Assembly (NCBI GenBank): GCA_003054495.1
Contig: CP028514.1
Coordinates: 2,310,001 to 2,374,000, forward strand
Origin: Carboxydocella thermautotrophica
Lineage (GTDB): Bacteria > Bacillota > GCA-003054495 > Carboxydocellales > Carboxydocellaceae
Direction of reading: 5' to 3'
Length of the DNA: 64,000 bases
Part shown: positions 25,771 through 33,387 of the stretch, one piece after another
Numbering within the stretch: position 1 is the first letter of the stretch
Layout of the letters: each line of letters begins with the position of its first letter
Made by a program: the position numbers and the translations under genes
Notes under the pieces: model-generated
The model's input: the letters and a program-made list of their open reading frames with translations, nothing else
Told to the model about the DNA's origin: nothing
Database searches by the model: none

Positions 25771-26388
25771 TTAGAGAAAAGGGTTGCTGACCTTTTCTTC
25801 CCCAATGGTAGTCTGAGGCCCATGCCCGCAATATACCTCTGTCTCATCGGGCAGGGTCAGTAAACGGTTGCGGATGGACTGCAGCAGCTGGGTATAACTG
25901 CCGCCGGGAAAATCGGTGCGGCCGATACTGCCGGCAAAAAGGGTATCGCCGACGATCACAAAACCAGCCCCTTGTAAACAAATGCCTCCCGGGGTATGGC
26001 CCGGCGTATGCAGAACTTTCAACTCAATTTCCCCCAGGCGAAGGATATCCCCCTCTGCCAGGGTCCGGTCGGCTGGTTTGAGGGCCAGATTAAACCCCAT
26101 CAGCAAGGATAGATTCCCGCGGCTGCTGGTCAGCATTTCCGCATCCAGGCTGTGGATTAGCACCTCGGCTCCTGTAGCTTCCCTTAACTGGTCATTGCCA
26201 GCCACATGGTCGTAATGCCCATGGGTATTAACGATATATTTCAGCTTCAACCCCTGTTTGTTCAGTTCCTGCAGAATCCGGGGGACATCCCCACCTGGAT
26301 CCACAACCAGCGCTTCCCGGCTTTCCTTATCGCCGAGCAGATAAAAGTTGGCTCCCAACATACCCACGGGAAACCAGGTAAAAATCAT
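25771..26388 (-). CDS. Metallo-beta-lactamase fold hydrolase (glyoxalase II-like)
   Basis: 205 aa cytoplasmic hydrolase. The metal-binding motif THGHYDHVAG is complete, with later ligands in HTPGHTPGG, IVGDTLFAGSIGRTDFPGG and YCGHGPQT. The length and motifs match the short glyoxalase II-like proteins (YcbL type). The natural substrate is unknown, with thioester hydrolysis likely. GAAGGAGGGTGAAAAGG precedes the ATG. It is followed by the rubredoxin-like mini-gene, and such pairings suggest a redox or sulfur role, which is inference only. Confidence 0.9.
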   Translation of the reverse strand: MIFTWFPVGMLGANFYLLGDKESREALVVDPGGDVPRILQELNKQGLKLKYIVNTHGHYDHVAGNDQLREATGAEVLIHSLDAEMLTSSRGNLSLLMGFNLALKPADRTLAEGDILRLGEIELKVLHTPGHTPGGICLQGAGFVIVGDTLFAGSIGRTDFPGGSYTQLLQSIRNRLLTLPDETEVYCGHGPQTTIGEEKVSNPFL

Positions 26389-26427
26389 TTCCTTTTCACC
26401 CTCCTTCTTTATTAATCATAACAAAAA

Positions 26428-26459
26428 ACAAGGCCGCTTTCAAAATTCAGCGGCCTTGT
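26428..26459 (-). terminator. Terminator at the end of the Met-rich membrane cluster
   Basis: Perfect inverted repeat ACAAGGCCGCT / AGCGGCCTTGT with a ten-base loop, followed in the minus direction by TTTTTTGTT. It closes the transcript of the cluster starting near 33.2 kb. Confidence 0.85.
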
Positions 26460-26465
26460 CCATTA

Positions 26466-27083
26466 TTACACAGTTTGTGGTTCAGCATTAGGGGTATTTG
26501 GGGCTTCATTTACAGTTTGTACCCTGTTTACAGTAGTTCCGCAGGCAGGACAGTGCTGCCAGTCAGCATTCAAGCCCTTTCCGCATTTTACACAATAAGC
26601 CCGGGCCTGATTGTTTTTAAAGAATACACTCTTGTTATCTCCCTCGGTGAGATACTTTTTCAAAAAGACTACCAGTCCCACTACTAATCCAACAATCAAT
26701 AAAATGGCAAATAGGTATATGGCAAAATTGAAAATCCCTGTCAGCAATCCGGTAAAATCCCCGTTTTGCAAACCAAAACCTGATGCGTTGGTCTGCATGT
26801 GATTGGCCATGCCAGTCATAACACTTGGGTCATAAGGCATATGTCCCACACTGCCGGAAATGTTGAACTGCCCGTATACCGGCATGTGCCCCATGGGCAT
26901 TTGTCCCGTCGCCATTTGATCCATTGGCATTGGCCCCATTGGCATTTGAGCCATCGGCATTGGCCCCATTGCCATTTGGTCCATTGGCATTTGTCCTTGG
27001 GACATAGAACCCATCATATCCATATCCATTCCCATGTTGTTCATAGAGCCACCAGAACCGCCCATTCCGCCCATCATCATCAT
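26466..27083 (-). CDS. Met-rich membrane protein with C-terminal zinc ribbon
   Basis: 205 aa, function unknown. Residues 1-70 are extremely Met-rich with repeats of the type MPMxQM / MGPMPM (more than 25 Met), resembling copper(I)-binding Met motifs. One hydrophobic segment follows near 110-140 (IFNFAIYLFAILLIVGLVVG), then a zinc ribbon CVKCGKGLNADWQHCPACG. The Met-rich part would face outside if the ribbon is cytoplasmic. Start 27083 is the first of four ATGs, eight bases after AGGAGG; the ATG in another frame (27090) is too close to it. It is last in the cluster. Confidence 0.85.
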   Translation of the reverse strand: MMMMGGMGGSGGSMNNMGMDMDMMGSMSQGQMPMDQMAMGPMPMAQMPMGPMPMDQMATGQMPMGHMPVYGQFNISGSVGHMPYDPSVMTGMANHMQTNASGFGLQNGDFTGLLTGIFNFAIYLFAILLIVGLVVGLVVFLKKYLTEGDNKSVFFKNNQARAYCVKCGKGLNADWQHCPACGTTVNRVQTVNEAPNTPNAEPQTV

Positions 27084-27117
27084 CGTCCATTCCTCCTTTT
27101 ACTTACTTCTATTTGAC

Positions 27118-27513
27118 TTACATCATAGGCATGTTGGACATACCACTATTCATATTGGCTTTCATTTGCTCGTGTAATTGATGTAGCGTCTGCCGCATTT
27201 GCTGCATCTGCATTCTCATCATTTGCATGTTGTAGTACATAGCAGGTAACATATTATTGTAATATTCTGCTTGCCCCTGGTTCATCTGGAAGTGCTGTGG
27301 CATATTCCCCATATAATTGTGATTGGGATAACCTTCAAATGCCTGACCCTGGTACTGAACAACCGCAGCTCCCTGTTGCCCGTGTACCATTGCCGAACCG
27401 CCATGGGCGCTACTGTCACCACCTGATATGGCCTGGATTAGATTTAAGCCCAGAATACTGAAAACCAGACCTGCCAGGGAGACTACCGCCAATCTAAGCC
27501 ACCTGTTATCCAT
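27118..27513 (-). CDS. Met-rich single-span membrane protein
   Basis: About 131 aa, function unknown. A signal-anchor near the N-terminus (WLRLAVVSLAGLVFSILGLNLI) is followed by a His/Gly/Gln-rich stretch and a Met/Gln-rich C-terminus with a heptad-like run (MYYNMQMMRMQMQQMRQTL) that may form a helix or bind soft metals. The start is set at the ATG 27513, 11 bases after AGGAGG; GTG 27525 and TTG 27522 directly adjoin that site. It sits between two other small cluster genes. Confidence 0.75.
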   Translation of the reverse strand: MDNRWLRLAVVSLAGLVFSILGLNLIQAISGGDSSAHGGSAMVHGQQGAAVVQYQGQAFEGYPNHNYMGNMPQHFQMNQGQAEYYNNMLPAMYYNMQMMRMQMQQMRQTLHQLHEQMKANMNSGMSNMPMM

Positions 27514-27534
27514 ATTCTCCAACACCTCCTTTCT

Positions 27535-27705
27535 CTAGTGCATTGGCATCTGGTAATAGTTATGCATTGGTCGACCATACGGCATATAATTCATATGCCC
27601 GCCTTGATTAATGAAACCCCAAGGGCCAAAAAACAGATCAAGGATAAGGTTTAAGATGATTATCGCAATGAAGGAAAACAAGGCTAATTTAAACCACTTG
27701 TTCAT
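27535..27705 (-). CDS. Small single-span membrane protein with Met/His/Tyr-rich tail
   Basis: 56 aa. It starts MNKWFKLALFSFIAIIIL, a transmembrane helix, followed by FFGPWGF and a tail of Met, His, Tyr and Pro (GHMNYMPYGRPMH then NYYQMPMH). The ATG has AGGGGGG upstream and overlaps the end of the preceding zinc-ribbon gene by 17 bases, supporting translation. The tail composition links it to the Met-rich neighbours. Not recognised as any known family. Confidence 0.75.
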   Translation of the reverse strand: MNKWFKLALFSFIAIIILNLILDLFFGPWGFINQGGHMNYMPYGRPMHNYYQMPMH

Positions 27706-28198
27706 TGTTCTTCCCCCCCTCTTTGTTGTTTTCTATTGCCTGGCCGCAGCTGGGACAATATTCCCATTCGGCCAATAATTCCTTACCACACTGGAAACAG
27801 TCTTTTTTCAAACTTTCTTTACACCGGGGGCAAAAACGAAATTCTTCCGTTAAGCGTTCTCCGCATTTGGGGCATACCAATTGATTCCCCTTCATTTTGT
27901 CCACAAGCAGACTGAAATCGACAGTATTAAACTCGGCCAAATACTGTTTACCCCATTCGTACAATCCTGCCAGGACCCCTACCAGAACCAGTATCCATAA
28001 AATTTTGATTGTTAAATTGATCAAACCAAATAATAATCCTCCTATAGCTACACCTGTAGCCGCTGTTCCTGGTAAATATTCCCTATACGTTCCTGGAGTT
28101 GAAGATATCTGGGAAAAAATCAACCATAATAAAAGTACCCCACCCAACACAATTACTACATTTTTCCAGTTGGTGTTGTTTTCTTGTGGCTTACCCAT
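27689..28198 (-). CDS. Membrane protein with double zinc ribbon
   Basis: About 169 aa, function unknown. Two hydrophobic segments (NVVIVLGGVLLLWLIF near residue 15 and ILWILVLVGVLAGLYEWG near 70) precede a cytoplasmic part with four CxxC pairs (CPKCGERLTEEFRFCPRC and CFQCGKELLAEWEYCPSCG), a double zinc ribbon. The start is set at ATG 28198, with GGCAGGTGACAGGG upstream; the GTG at 28207 lies within that site. The same ribbon type recurs in three nearby genes, suggesting a common cytoplasmic partner. Confidence 0.8.
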   Translation of the reverse strand: MGKPQENNTNWKNVVIVLGGVLLLWLIFSQISSTPGTYREYLPGTAATGVAIGGLLFGLINLTIKILWILVLVGVLAGLYEWGKQYLAEFNTVDFSLLVDKMKGNQLVCPKCGERLTEEFRFCPRCKESLKKDCFQCGKELLAEWEYCPSCGQAIENNKEGGKNNEQVV

Positions 28199-28237
28199 CC
28201 CTGTCACCTGCCTTTCTGTAGAAAAGTCAGCAGTTCT

Positions 28238-28339
28238 TTACATTTGTCCTGTAGTCAAATGATGAATGAAATATCCAATTGCGCCTATGATCGCCAGGGA
28301 AACGACTACAATTGCAGCAATCATTCCCTTGTTGTTCAT
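28238..28339 (-). CDS. Very small single-span membrane protein
   Basis: 33 aa. MNNKGMIAAIVVVSLAIIGA makes one transmembrane helix, followed by IGYFIHHLTTGQM. The strong site AAAGGAGGTAATGGT before the ATG and its place in a tightly packed cluster support it as a real gene. A role as a small subunit of the membrane apparatus is inferred only from context. Confidence 0.65.
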   Translation of the reverse strand: MNNKGMIAAIVVVSLAIIGAIGYFIHHLTTGQM

Positions 28340-28398
28340 ACCATTACCTCCTTTCTTCTCTTGCTCTAGTTTAATCCTAAAACAACGTTATGGAGTTT

Positions 28399-28812
28399 TT
28401 ATGGAGAATGGGAAAAATCTGCGAAAAAAATTTTTTCCATCTGATTAAGCTGATTCTCCATAACTTCCAACTGCCAATCCATATTCGCAATAATAGCGCC
28501 ATAATTAACCGGTTGCATTACGGGCGAAAAATTACTACTGTTGCCATGATTATGATTCTCCTGTCCTGCTCCAAGAGTTTGTAATACTCCTAACGAAAAT
28601 ACGCTCAAAAACAAAAACGCAGCTGAAATATAGGCAAGCCGTAACCATTGTGGCTGTTGCCCTTTAGAACGACCTGTTCTTTTTCCAGTTTCTGGTTCAG
28701 CCCAGACCAGCGTCCGGTCAATTGCCTTCAATGCCAGCAACCCCAGACCAATTACCATTACCACTATCATTAAATAAACATATAGATTTCCCACCTGAGC
28801 CAGGTTATACAT
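28399..28812 (-). CDS. Two-span membrane protein of unknown function
   Basis: About 137 aa. Helix 1 is LYVYLMIVVMVIGLGLLALKA. A basic cytoplasmic loop (GKRTGRSKGQQPQWLR) follows, then helix 2 (LAYISAAFLFLSVFSLGVL) and an external tail with His/Asn-rich NHNHGNSSN and Met residues. ATG 28812 lies eight bases after AGCGGGG; GTG 28821 is too close. No family recognised. It is part of the Met-rich/zinc-ribbon cluster. Confidence 0.7.
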   Translation of the reverse strand: MYNLAQVGNLYVYLMIVVMVIGLGLLALKAIDRTLVWAEPETGKRTGRSKGQQPQWLRLAYISAAFLFLSVFSLGVLQTLGAGQENHNHGNSSNFSPVMQPVNYGAIIANMDWQLEVMENQLNQMEKIFFADFSHSP

Positions 28813-28825
28813 ATCCTTCACCCCG

Positions 28826-29158
28826 CTAAAACCAAAGTACTAACAACAAGACCACTCCACCGGCTAAAATAGGTACAAGCAAAAATATTGCCACAGTAGT
28901 CAAAAAAGCCATCCCTTCCAGCAATGATGTTAATAGATGGTGTCCGGATAAATTCCCCATACCGTGGTCTTCTGCTCCCTGCCTTAGTAAAATAGCTGGC
29001 GTGATTTGCCCGGCATGATGGACTTTCATCATCCCTCCCATACTCAGTCCCATACCGGTCATCTGTTCCGACAGGTTTTGCCGGTTAGCAAACAAACCGG
29101 CCAAAGTTAGAAAGCCAAATAAAATCACCAGAATCCAAAAACTCGATTTTTTATCCAT
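28826..29158 (-). CDS. Two-span membrane protein with external Met/His loop
   Basis: 110 aa. N-terminal helix SFWILVILFGFLTLAGLF; central loop with MTGMGLSMGGMMKVHHAG and a further His-rich HGMGNLSGHH; C-terminal helix TVAIFLLVPILAGGVVLLLVL. The loop composition (Met plus His) fits copper or other soft-metal coordination. The start overlaps the preceding stop by eight bases and has GAGGAGGGTGCG upstream. Unknown family. Confidence 0.75.
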   Translation of the reverse strand: MDKKSSFWILVILFGFLTLAGLFANRQNLSEQMTGMGLSMGGMMKVHHAGQITPAILLRQGAEDHGMGNLSGHHLLTSLLEGMAFLTTVAIFLLVPILAGGVVLLLVLWF

Positions 29159-29450
29159 TCTTTCGCACCCTCCTCATCTTGAGGATGGCCCCAATAAAGG
29201 CTCCGGCAAAAATCGCCGGGAATACCAGAGCTCCGGTTTTGGTCAACAAGGCACTGACAAAACCATGATTTTCTAAAGCCCAGCCCATGAGAGAGTTATG
29301 CATGGCACTCATCATGCCATGCATCCACCTCATCGTTTGTTCCTCCGTCGGTCCTGGACTAAAAAGGGATATAATCACTCCGGTCATGACAAAAAAATAA
29401 AAAGTAGCACTAAACCAAGCTAATAATTTATACCAGCTTTTTTTTAACAT
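29151..29450 (-). CDS. Small multi-span membrane protein
   Basis: 99 aa. Two hydrophobic helices (LLAWFSATFYFFVMTGVIISLF and ALVFPAIFAGAFIGAIL) flank a loop with MRWMHGMMSAMHNSLMG, another Met/His-rich segment. The C-terminus KMRRVRKNG is basic, so it is probably cytoplasmic. The ATG has GGAAGGATAAA upstream, and the gene starts one base after the stop of the cytochrome b561-like gene. Function unknown. Confidence 0.75.
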   Translation of the reverse strand: MLKKSWYKLLAWFSATFYFFVMTGVIISLFSPGPTEEQTMRWMHGMMSAMHNSLMGWALENHGFVSALLTKTGALVFPAIFAGAFIGAILKMRRVRKNG

Positions 29451-29451
29451 T

Positions 29452-29913
29452 TTATCCTTCCCCCAGTTCCAGCGGTAAACCGTGGGCCTTATCGTATATG
29501 TGCCAAATTATTACCGGCACTGAAATAAGGGTTAAAAGATCATGGATTACTACTGCAAAAGCAAGAGTAACATGAGAAAAACCTTCACAAACCCAAATCA
29601 AAATTCCGCTGAAGGCAAAAAGTAATGTTGATACCAGTACGAAAATACCCATCCCTGATTTTTTTACCACCAGCCAGGCAGTACTTCCCTGATAATGACC
29701 TGATAACTTGGTTACCTCAATGAAAACGGCGACTAGAGTCAGCAGTATAAATACTGCGGCCAGAGTCCGGTGTAAATAATCGGCCCAGGCCAGTTGATAA
29801 TCCATCAACCAGCCAGTTTTAGCCCCCATCAACACCAGGCCGCTAATCAGCAATAAACCGAAGACAACTGCATACAACCAGTGCAGGAGAAAATCAAGCT
29901 TAATTTCTTTCAC
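29452..29913 (-). CDS. Four-helix membrane protein, cytochrome b561/DUF4405-like
   Basis: About 153 aa. Four hydrophobic helices with His in matching places: LDFLLHWLYAVVFGLLLISG, YLHRTLAAVFILLTL, and AVVIHDLLTLISVPVIIWHIYDKAHG. This is the pattern of small di-heme cytochrome b proteins such as DUF4405 and formate-dehydrogenase gamma-like subunits, so heme binding and transmembrane electron transfer are plausible. The start is GTG 29913 with GGGAGTGAGG upstream, overlapping the previous gene by 14 bases. It is the only likely redox membrane carrier in the cluster. Confidence 0.75.
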   Translation of the reverse strand: MKEIKLDFLLHWLYAVVFGLLLISGLVLMGAKTGWLMDYQLAWADYLHRTLAAVFILLTLVAVFIEVTKLSGHYQGSTAWLVVKKSGMGIFVLVSTLLFAFSGILIWVCEGFSHVTLAFAVVIHDLLTLISVPVIIWHIYDKAHGLPLELGEG

Positions 29914-30247
29914 TTGCCGCCTCACTCCCACAATAGGGACAACAATTCCAGTGGTTCCCCAATTTCTGCCCACAATTTAGACACACCCTCCTGCTGTCCA
30001 CCTGCCTAACTAATTGTTGCCACAGCGGTCCAGCCTGTTCTTTCAGCAAACTGTAAAACCCGTAAATAAACATTCCTACCAGAACAAGCATTAATAACTG
30101 GATAACAACGTTAATTATCCCTGTATATTTGACCATCATCTGATTGGGACCGAAGAGCAGGGAAAAGAGTAAATCAAAAAAGATTAATCCTAGTACCAGT
30201 ACCAGCAAGACCCTTATGAGCTCATTATTTTTCAGTTCACTTAGCAT
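29900..30247 (-). CDS. Two-span membrane protein with C-terminal zinc ribbon
   Basis: 115 aa. Helices VLLVLVLGLIFFDLLFSLLFG and IINVVIQLLMLVLVGMFIYGFY are followed by a single zinc ribbon CLNCGQKLGNHWNCCPYCG at the C-terminus. The organisation matches the other ribbon-tailed membrane proteins of the cluster. Its ATG overlaps the preceding stop codon (TGATG). Function unknown; the ribbon is predicted to be cytoplasmic. Confidence 0.8.
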   Translation of the reverse strand: MLSELKNNELIRVLLVLVLGLIFFDLLFSLLFGPNQMMVKYTGIINVVIQLLMLVLVGMFIYGFYSLLKEQAGPLWQQLVRQVDSRRVCLNCGQKLGNHWNCCPYCGSEAASERN

Positions 30248-31089
30248 CAGACATCACTCTTTCCTGCCTGCGCCTGGGGCTTAAGCAGGCTGTTAATAAA
30301 CCCGACCAGGGAAGCAAAAATACCGAACAGAGATAAGAACAAGATTCCATAAATTACGTATACTACTGAATTGACGTTGAGTAAGTTAGCTAAACCACCC
30401 AATCCTCCTGTATGGCTGGCGTTCTGATGTCCGCTGGCCATCTGATTGTTAGATTGGGTATTGGGTTGGGTATTGGGCTGGATATTGGGCTGGGTACCGG
30501 GATATTGATATGGCACATAGTTCTGATAAGGTTGGACCGGATAAGGATATACTGGATAGTAATAGGATTGAGGCTGTTGCGGTTGAACCAGGTAGTAATT
30601 TACTCCGGCTTGCCGGGTTTGGTTTATATCCTGAGCCATTGCTTTTTGCGCTATATCCAGCAAAGTTAACCCCTGGGCCATCTTGTAAATACCGGTATGG
30701 ATTTTCTCCATATCAACCCCATCACTTTTTTTCGTCTGTCCCCCATTCTTCTCCCCGGGCAAATCTCCCGCCTGTGGCTGGCTATCATACATTTGCCCAC
30801 CTAAAATCAACTCTGCTCCCTGTTTAATAATTGAATTTGCTTCCTCCATTTTTTTCAAAGTATCTTCCGGAGCGGCGATTTCCTTAACAATAATCTTGGG
30901 GGTTTGTTCGCTGGCATCTTTTGGCTTTTCTTTCGGTATCTGTTCTTGCATCTGGTCCTGGTTCTGTTGCTGCGCTGCATTATGCCCATTGGAATTACCG
31001 TGATTGAACCCTACTAAAGCTCCTCCCACTGCGACAATTACTACCAAAACAACAATTAACGACCCCAAAATCCACTTTAATACCCTCAT
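30247..31089 (-). CDS. Bitopic membrane protein with Tyr/Pro/Gln-rich external region
   Basis: 280 aa. An N-terminal helix (WILGSLIVVLVVIVAVGGALVG), a charged, helical external segment (about 60-150), then low-complexity Tyr/Pro/Gln sequence (QSYYYPVYPYPVQPY), Asn/Gln/Pro repeats (QPNIQPNTQPNTQ) and a C-terminal hydrophobic pair VVYVIYGILFLSLFGIFASL. AAAGGAGGAAAAAAG precedes the ATG. It is first of the small genes after the two-component system. Not recognised; it may act as an envelope scaffold. Confidence 0.75.
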   Translation of the reverse strand: MRVLKWILGSLIVVLVVIVAVGGALVGFNHGNSNGHNAAQQQNQDQMQEQIPKEKPKDASEQTPKIIVKEIAAPEDTLKKMEEANSIIKQGAELILGGQMYDSQPQAGDLPGEKNGGQTKKSDGVDMEKIHTGIYKMAQGLTLLDIAQKAMAQDINQTRQAGVNYYLVQPQQPQSYYYPVYPYPVQPYQNYVPYQYPGTQPNIQPNTQPNTQSNNQMASGHQNASHTGGLGGLANLLNVNSVVYVIYGILFLSLFGIFASLVGFINSLLKPQAQAGKSDV

Positions 31090-31109
31090 TCTTTTTTCCT
31101 CCTTTGTTT

Positions 31110-32489
31110 TTATTTATTGGGTATGGTTACAATAACTTCTGTCCCCTTCCCCACCTCACTGGTAACCTGTATTTTCCCTTGATGAGCCTCTACAATAGCC
31201 TTGACAATAGCCAAACCGATACCGGCACCTCCGGTAGAACGAGCGCGGGAAGCATCTGCTCGATATAAACGGTCAAAAATATAGGGTAGATCCTTTTTAG
31301 CAATACCTATACCGTTGTCATTTACAACGATGTGGCTCAAGCCGCCCCGTTGAAACACATTAATAAAAACCTCACCACCTTCCGGAGTATATTTCAAACT
31401 ATTGGTTAATAAGTTAACAACAACTTGCCCAATTTTTTCCCGGTCAGCAATGATTTCACACGGCTGCCCGCTGAAAGTCAGGGCAATCTTTTTTTTATAG
31501 AAATCCCGTTGAAAATTAGTTATAATGTTATTTACCAAACTTGACAAATCAAACTTAACTTTATTGAGTTCTATCTGTCCGGTATCGTATTTATTAAGTT
31601 TTTCCAGATCATTTACCAGACTGGTCATTCTTAAAATTTCCTCATGACAGCTGATTAACCGTTCTCTGGTTGGCTCCCAAATCCCCTCTATTAAAGCCTC
31701 TAGATGACTTTGCAAGGTTGCTAAAGGTGTTCGCAGCTCATGGGCTATATCTGCAGTTAATCGCTTATTGCTTTCCTCCTGTTCTCGCAAATCCTCTTCC
31801 AGTTGTTTTATTGCATAGGCCAATTCTTTTATTTCACTGATTTTAGTATCGATCAATTTATCGCGAAAACTTTGCCGTCTTGACGCTATCTCTTTAGCCG
31901 CTTCTACTATTGCCCCTAATTGACGGCCCATTGTTTCAGAAATTCGGGTACTGAACAATAAAACCATCAAAAAAGAAATTCCAGCTATTACTAGCAACGA
32001 TTTATTCAATGAATTTAAGAAAAGGATGTCATGTTCATTTAAAAAATAAGTATCATAATAACTAATTGTTAATTTCCCAATGGACAAATTATCCGGGCTT
32101 TTAAGCGGATATTCTTTAGTAATCAACGAAGGCTTGACAGTTTTAAAATATACCCCTGCCCGTGCCTGGATCTGTTCCAGCGTCTGCCGGTATGTTTGTG
32201 GATCAATCTGTTGCGGTGACCACAGGGTCTGACCCTGGCTATCTGTTAGAGTTATTAAATAACCTTTCGCCAACATTTCCTGACCTGATTTGCTGATTTG
32301 CTCCCGATTCCATTTACCATCCCTGTAAAATTCGGTAAATTCTTTTACAATTTTAAGATGTTCCTCACTCTGCAGTTCATGGATATAATTTAAAAAATGC
32401 TCGTTGATCAGCATGTGCGTGGCAAGGGTAACCAGAAAAATTGTCACTACCGCCAATGCACCATGGGTTAACAGCATCAACCAGCGCAA
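31110..32489 (-). CDS. Sensor histidine kinase of the Met-rich cluster
   Basis: About 459 aa membrane kinase. Transmembrane helix 1 (LLTHGALAVVTIFLVTLATHML), an external sensor of about 130 residues, helix 2 (SLLVIAGISFLMVLLFS), a HAMP-like linker, phospho-acceptor His in TADIAHELRTPLATLQSHLE, and ATPase boxes VVNLLTNSLKYTPEGG, VNDNGIGIAKKDL and GGAGIGLAIVKAIVEAHQG. The start is uncertain: TTG 32489 is far from the GGAGGAGG site, and a CTG six bases earlier is possible. It is paired with the response regulator directly upstream. The signal is unknown; metal or envelope stress fits the cluster. Confidence 0.9.
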   Translation of the reverse strand: MRWLMLLTHGALAVVTIFLVTLATHMLINEHFLNYIHELQSEEHLKIVKEFTEFYRDGKWNREQISKSGQEMLAKGYLITLTDSQGQTLWSPQQIDPQTYRQTLEQIQARAGVYFKTVKPSLITKEYPLKSPDNLSIGKLTISYYDTYFLNEHDILFLNSLNKSLLVIAGISFLMVLLFSTRISETMGRQLGAIVEAAKEIASRRQSFRDKLIDTKISEIKELAYAIKQLEEDLREQEESNKRLTADIAHELRTPLATLQSHLEALIEGIWEPTRERLISCHEEILRMTSLVNDLEKLNKYDTGQIELNKVKFDLSSLVNNIITNFQRDFYKKKIALTFSGQPCEIIADREKIGQVVVNLLTNSLKYTPEGGEVFINVFQRGGLSHIVVNDNGIGIAKKDLPYIFDRLYRADASRARSTGGAGIGLAIVKAIVEAHQGKIQVTSEVGKGTEVIVTIPNK

Positions 32490-32500
32490 ACGCAGAATTA

Positions 32501-33202
32501 TCAGCCTCCTCCTCCGAATTTATAACCAAAGCCATGCACTGTTAAAATAAACTGAGGGTGTTTGCTGTCCTTTTCAATTTTCTGTCGAAGATTTTTGATA
32601 TGAGTATCAATAGCACGTTCATTACCGGTGTAATCATAACCGAAAACCCTGATTACCAATTCATCCCGGCTAAAAACCCGTTGCGGGTTTTTACACATGG
32701 TTATCAAAATCTTGTATTCACTGGGAGTTAAATTTATATGTTTCCCCTCCACTTTAACTTCATGGGTAATTGTATCAATTTCTAAATAGCCATTGGCAAA
32801 AGTCAATTTATCTGACTTTATCTGCTCAGAGTCATCTGTCCTTCTTAATATTGCTCTCACCCGGGCCATTAATTCCTGGGGGCTGAAAGGTTTGACAATA
32901 TAATCGTCTGCCCCTAATTCCAAGCCATTGATTCTGGATTCTACCTGACTTTTAGCAGTTAGCATAATAATGGGAACCCCGGATTTCTTTCTTATCTCCA
33001 TACAAACTTTTTCACCACTGATATCAGGCAACATTAAATCCAAAATAATCAAGTCGGGATTAAATAATTGAAACCTCTTCAACGCCTGGCTCCCATCAAA
33101 GGCACAATCTACCTTATAACCTCCTTTTTGCAGGTAAGAGGTAATAACCTCAACAATTTTTTTCTCGTCATCTACTACCAGGATTTTCTTGGGAAACGCC
33201 AA
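32501..33202 (-). CDS. OmpR/PhoB-type response regulator
   Basis: 233 aa. Receiver domain with VVDDEKKIVE, phospho-acceptor Asp in LIILDLMLPDISG and Lys in DDYIVKPFS. A winged-helix DNA-binding domain (LTPSEYKILITMCKNPQRVF to TVHGFGYKF) follows. The start is TTG 33202, eight bases after AGGAGGTG. It is the first gene of the leftward cluster and is divergent from the multicopper oxidase, so it likely controls both directions from the shared intergenic region. Confidence 0.94.
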   Translation of the reverse strand: MAFPKKILVVDDEKKIVEVITSYLQKGGYKVDCAFDGSQALKRFQLFNPDLIILDLMLPDISGEKVCMEIRKKSGVPIIMLTAKSQVESRINGLELGADDYIVKPFSPQELMARVRAILRRTDDSEQIKSDKLTFANGYLEIDTITHEVKVEGKHINLTPSEYKILITMCKNPQRVFSRDELVIRVFGYDYTGNERAIDTHIKNLRQKIEKDSKHPQFILTVHGFGYKFGGGG

Positions 33203-33279
33203 ATTTATCACCTCCTGTCGTAGTTTCAATTATTTTAGTGTAGCTAATTTCTTTCTACGATAATATTCAACAACAAATT

Positions 33280-33339
33280 TGTGTAGATTTTATGTAAAAA
33301 CCGTGAAAAATTTGCGAACTAAGTCACTTTCTCTACACA
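33280..33339. promoter_or_regulatory. Candidate operator: inverted TGTGTAGA repeats in the divergent promoter region
   Basis: TGTGTAGA at 33280-33287 and its complement TCTACACA at 33332-33339, with a related GTGTAG near 33237, in the 185-base gap between the response regulator and the multicopper oxidase gene. OmpR-type regulators bind repeated short half-sites, so these are candidates; no direct evidence. Confidence 0.4.
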
Positions 33340-33387
33340 GAATCTCCACATTCGACATGTAAAATGATGTCAAAAGGAGGTAATGCT

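Noticed and set aside
26880-27000. Short tandem-like DNA repeats (GGCATTTG / GGCATTGGCCC) considered as a repeat array
   Set aside because: They are the degenerate coding repeats of the Met-Pro-Met-rich protein on the minus strand, not an independent repeat or CRISPR array.
26830-27090. Alternative frame starting MDDDDDGRNG overlapping the Met-rich protein
   Set aside because: Its ATG is one base from the Shine-Dalgarno sequence. The frame is low-complexity Asn/Gly/Asp with no membrane segment, while the Met-rich frame continues into a helix and zinc ribbon.
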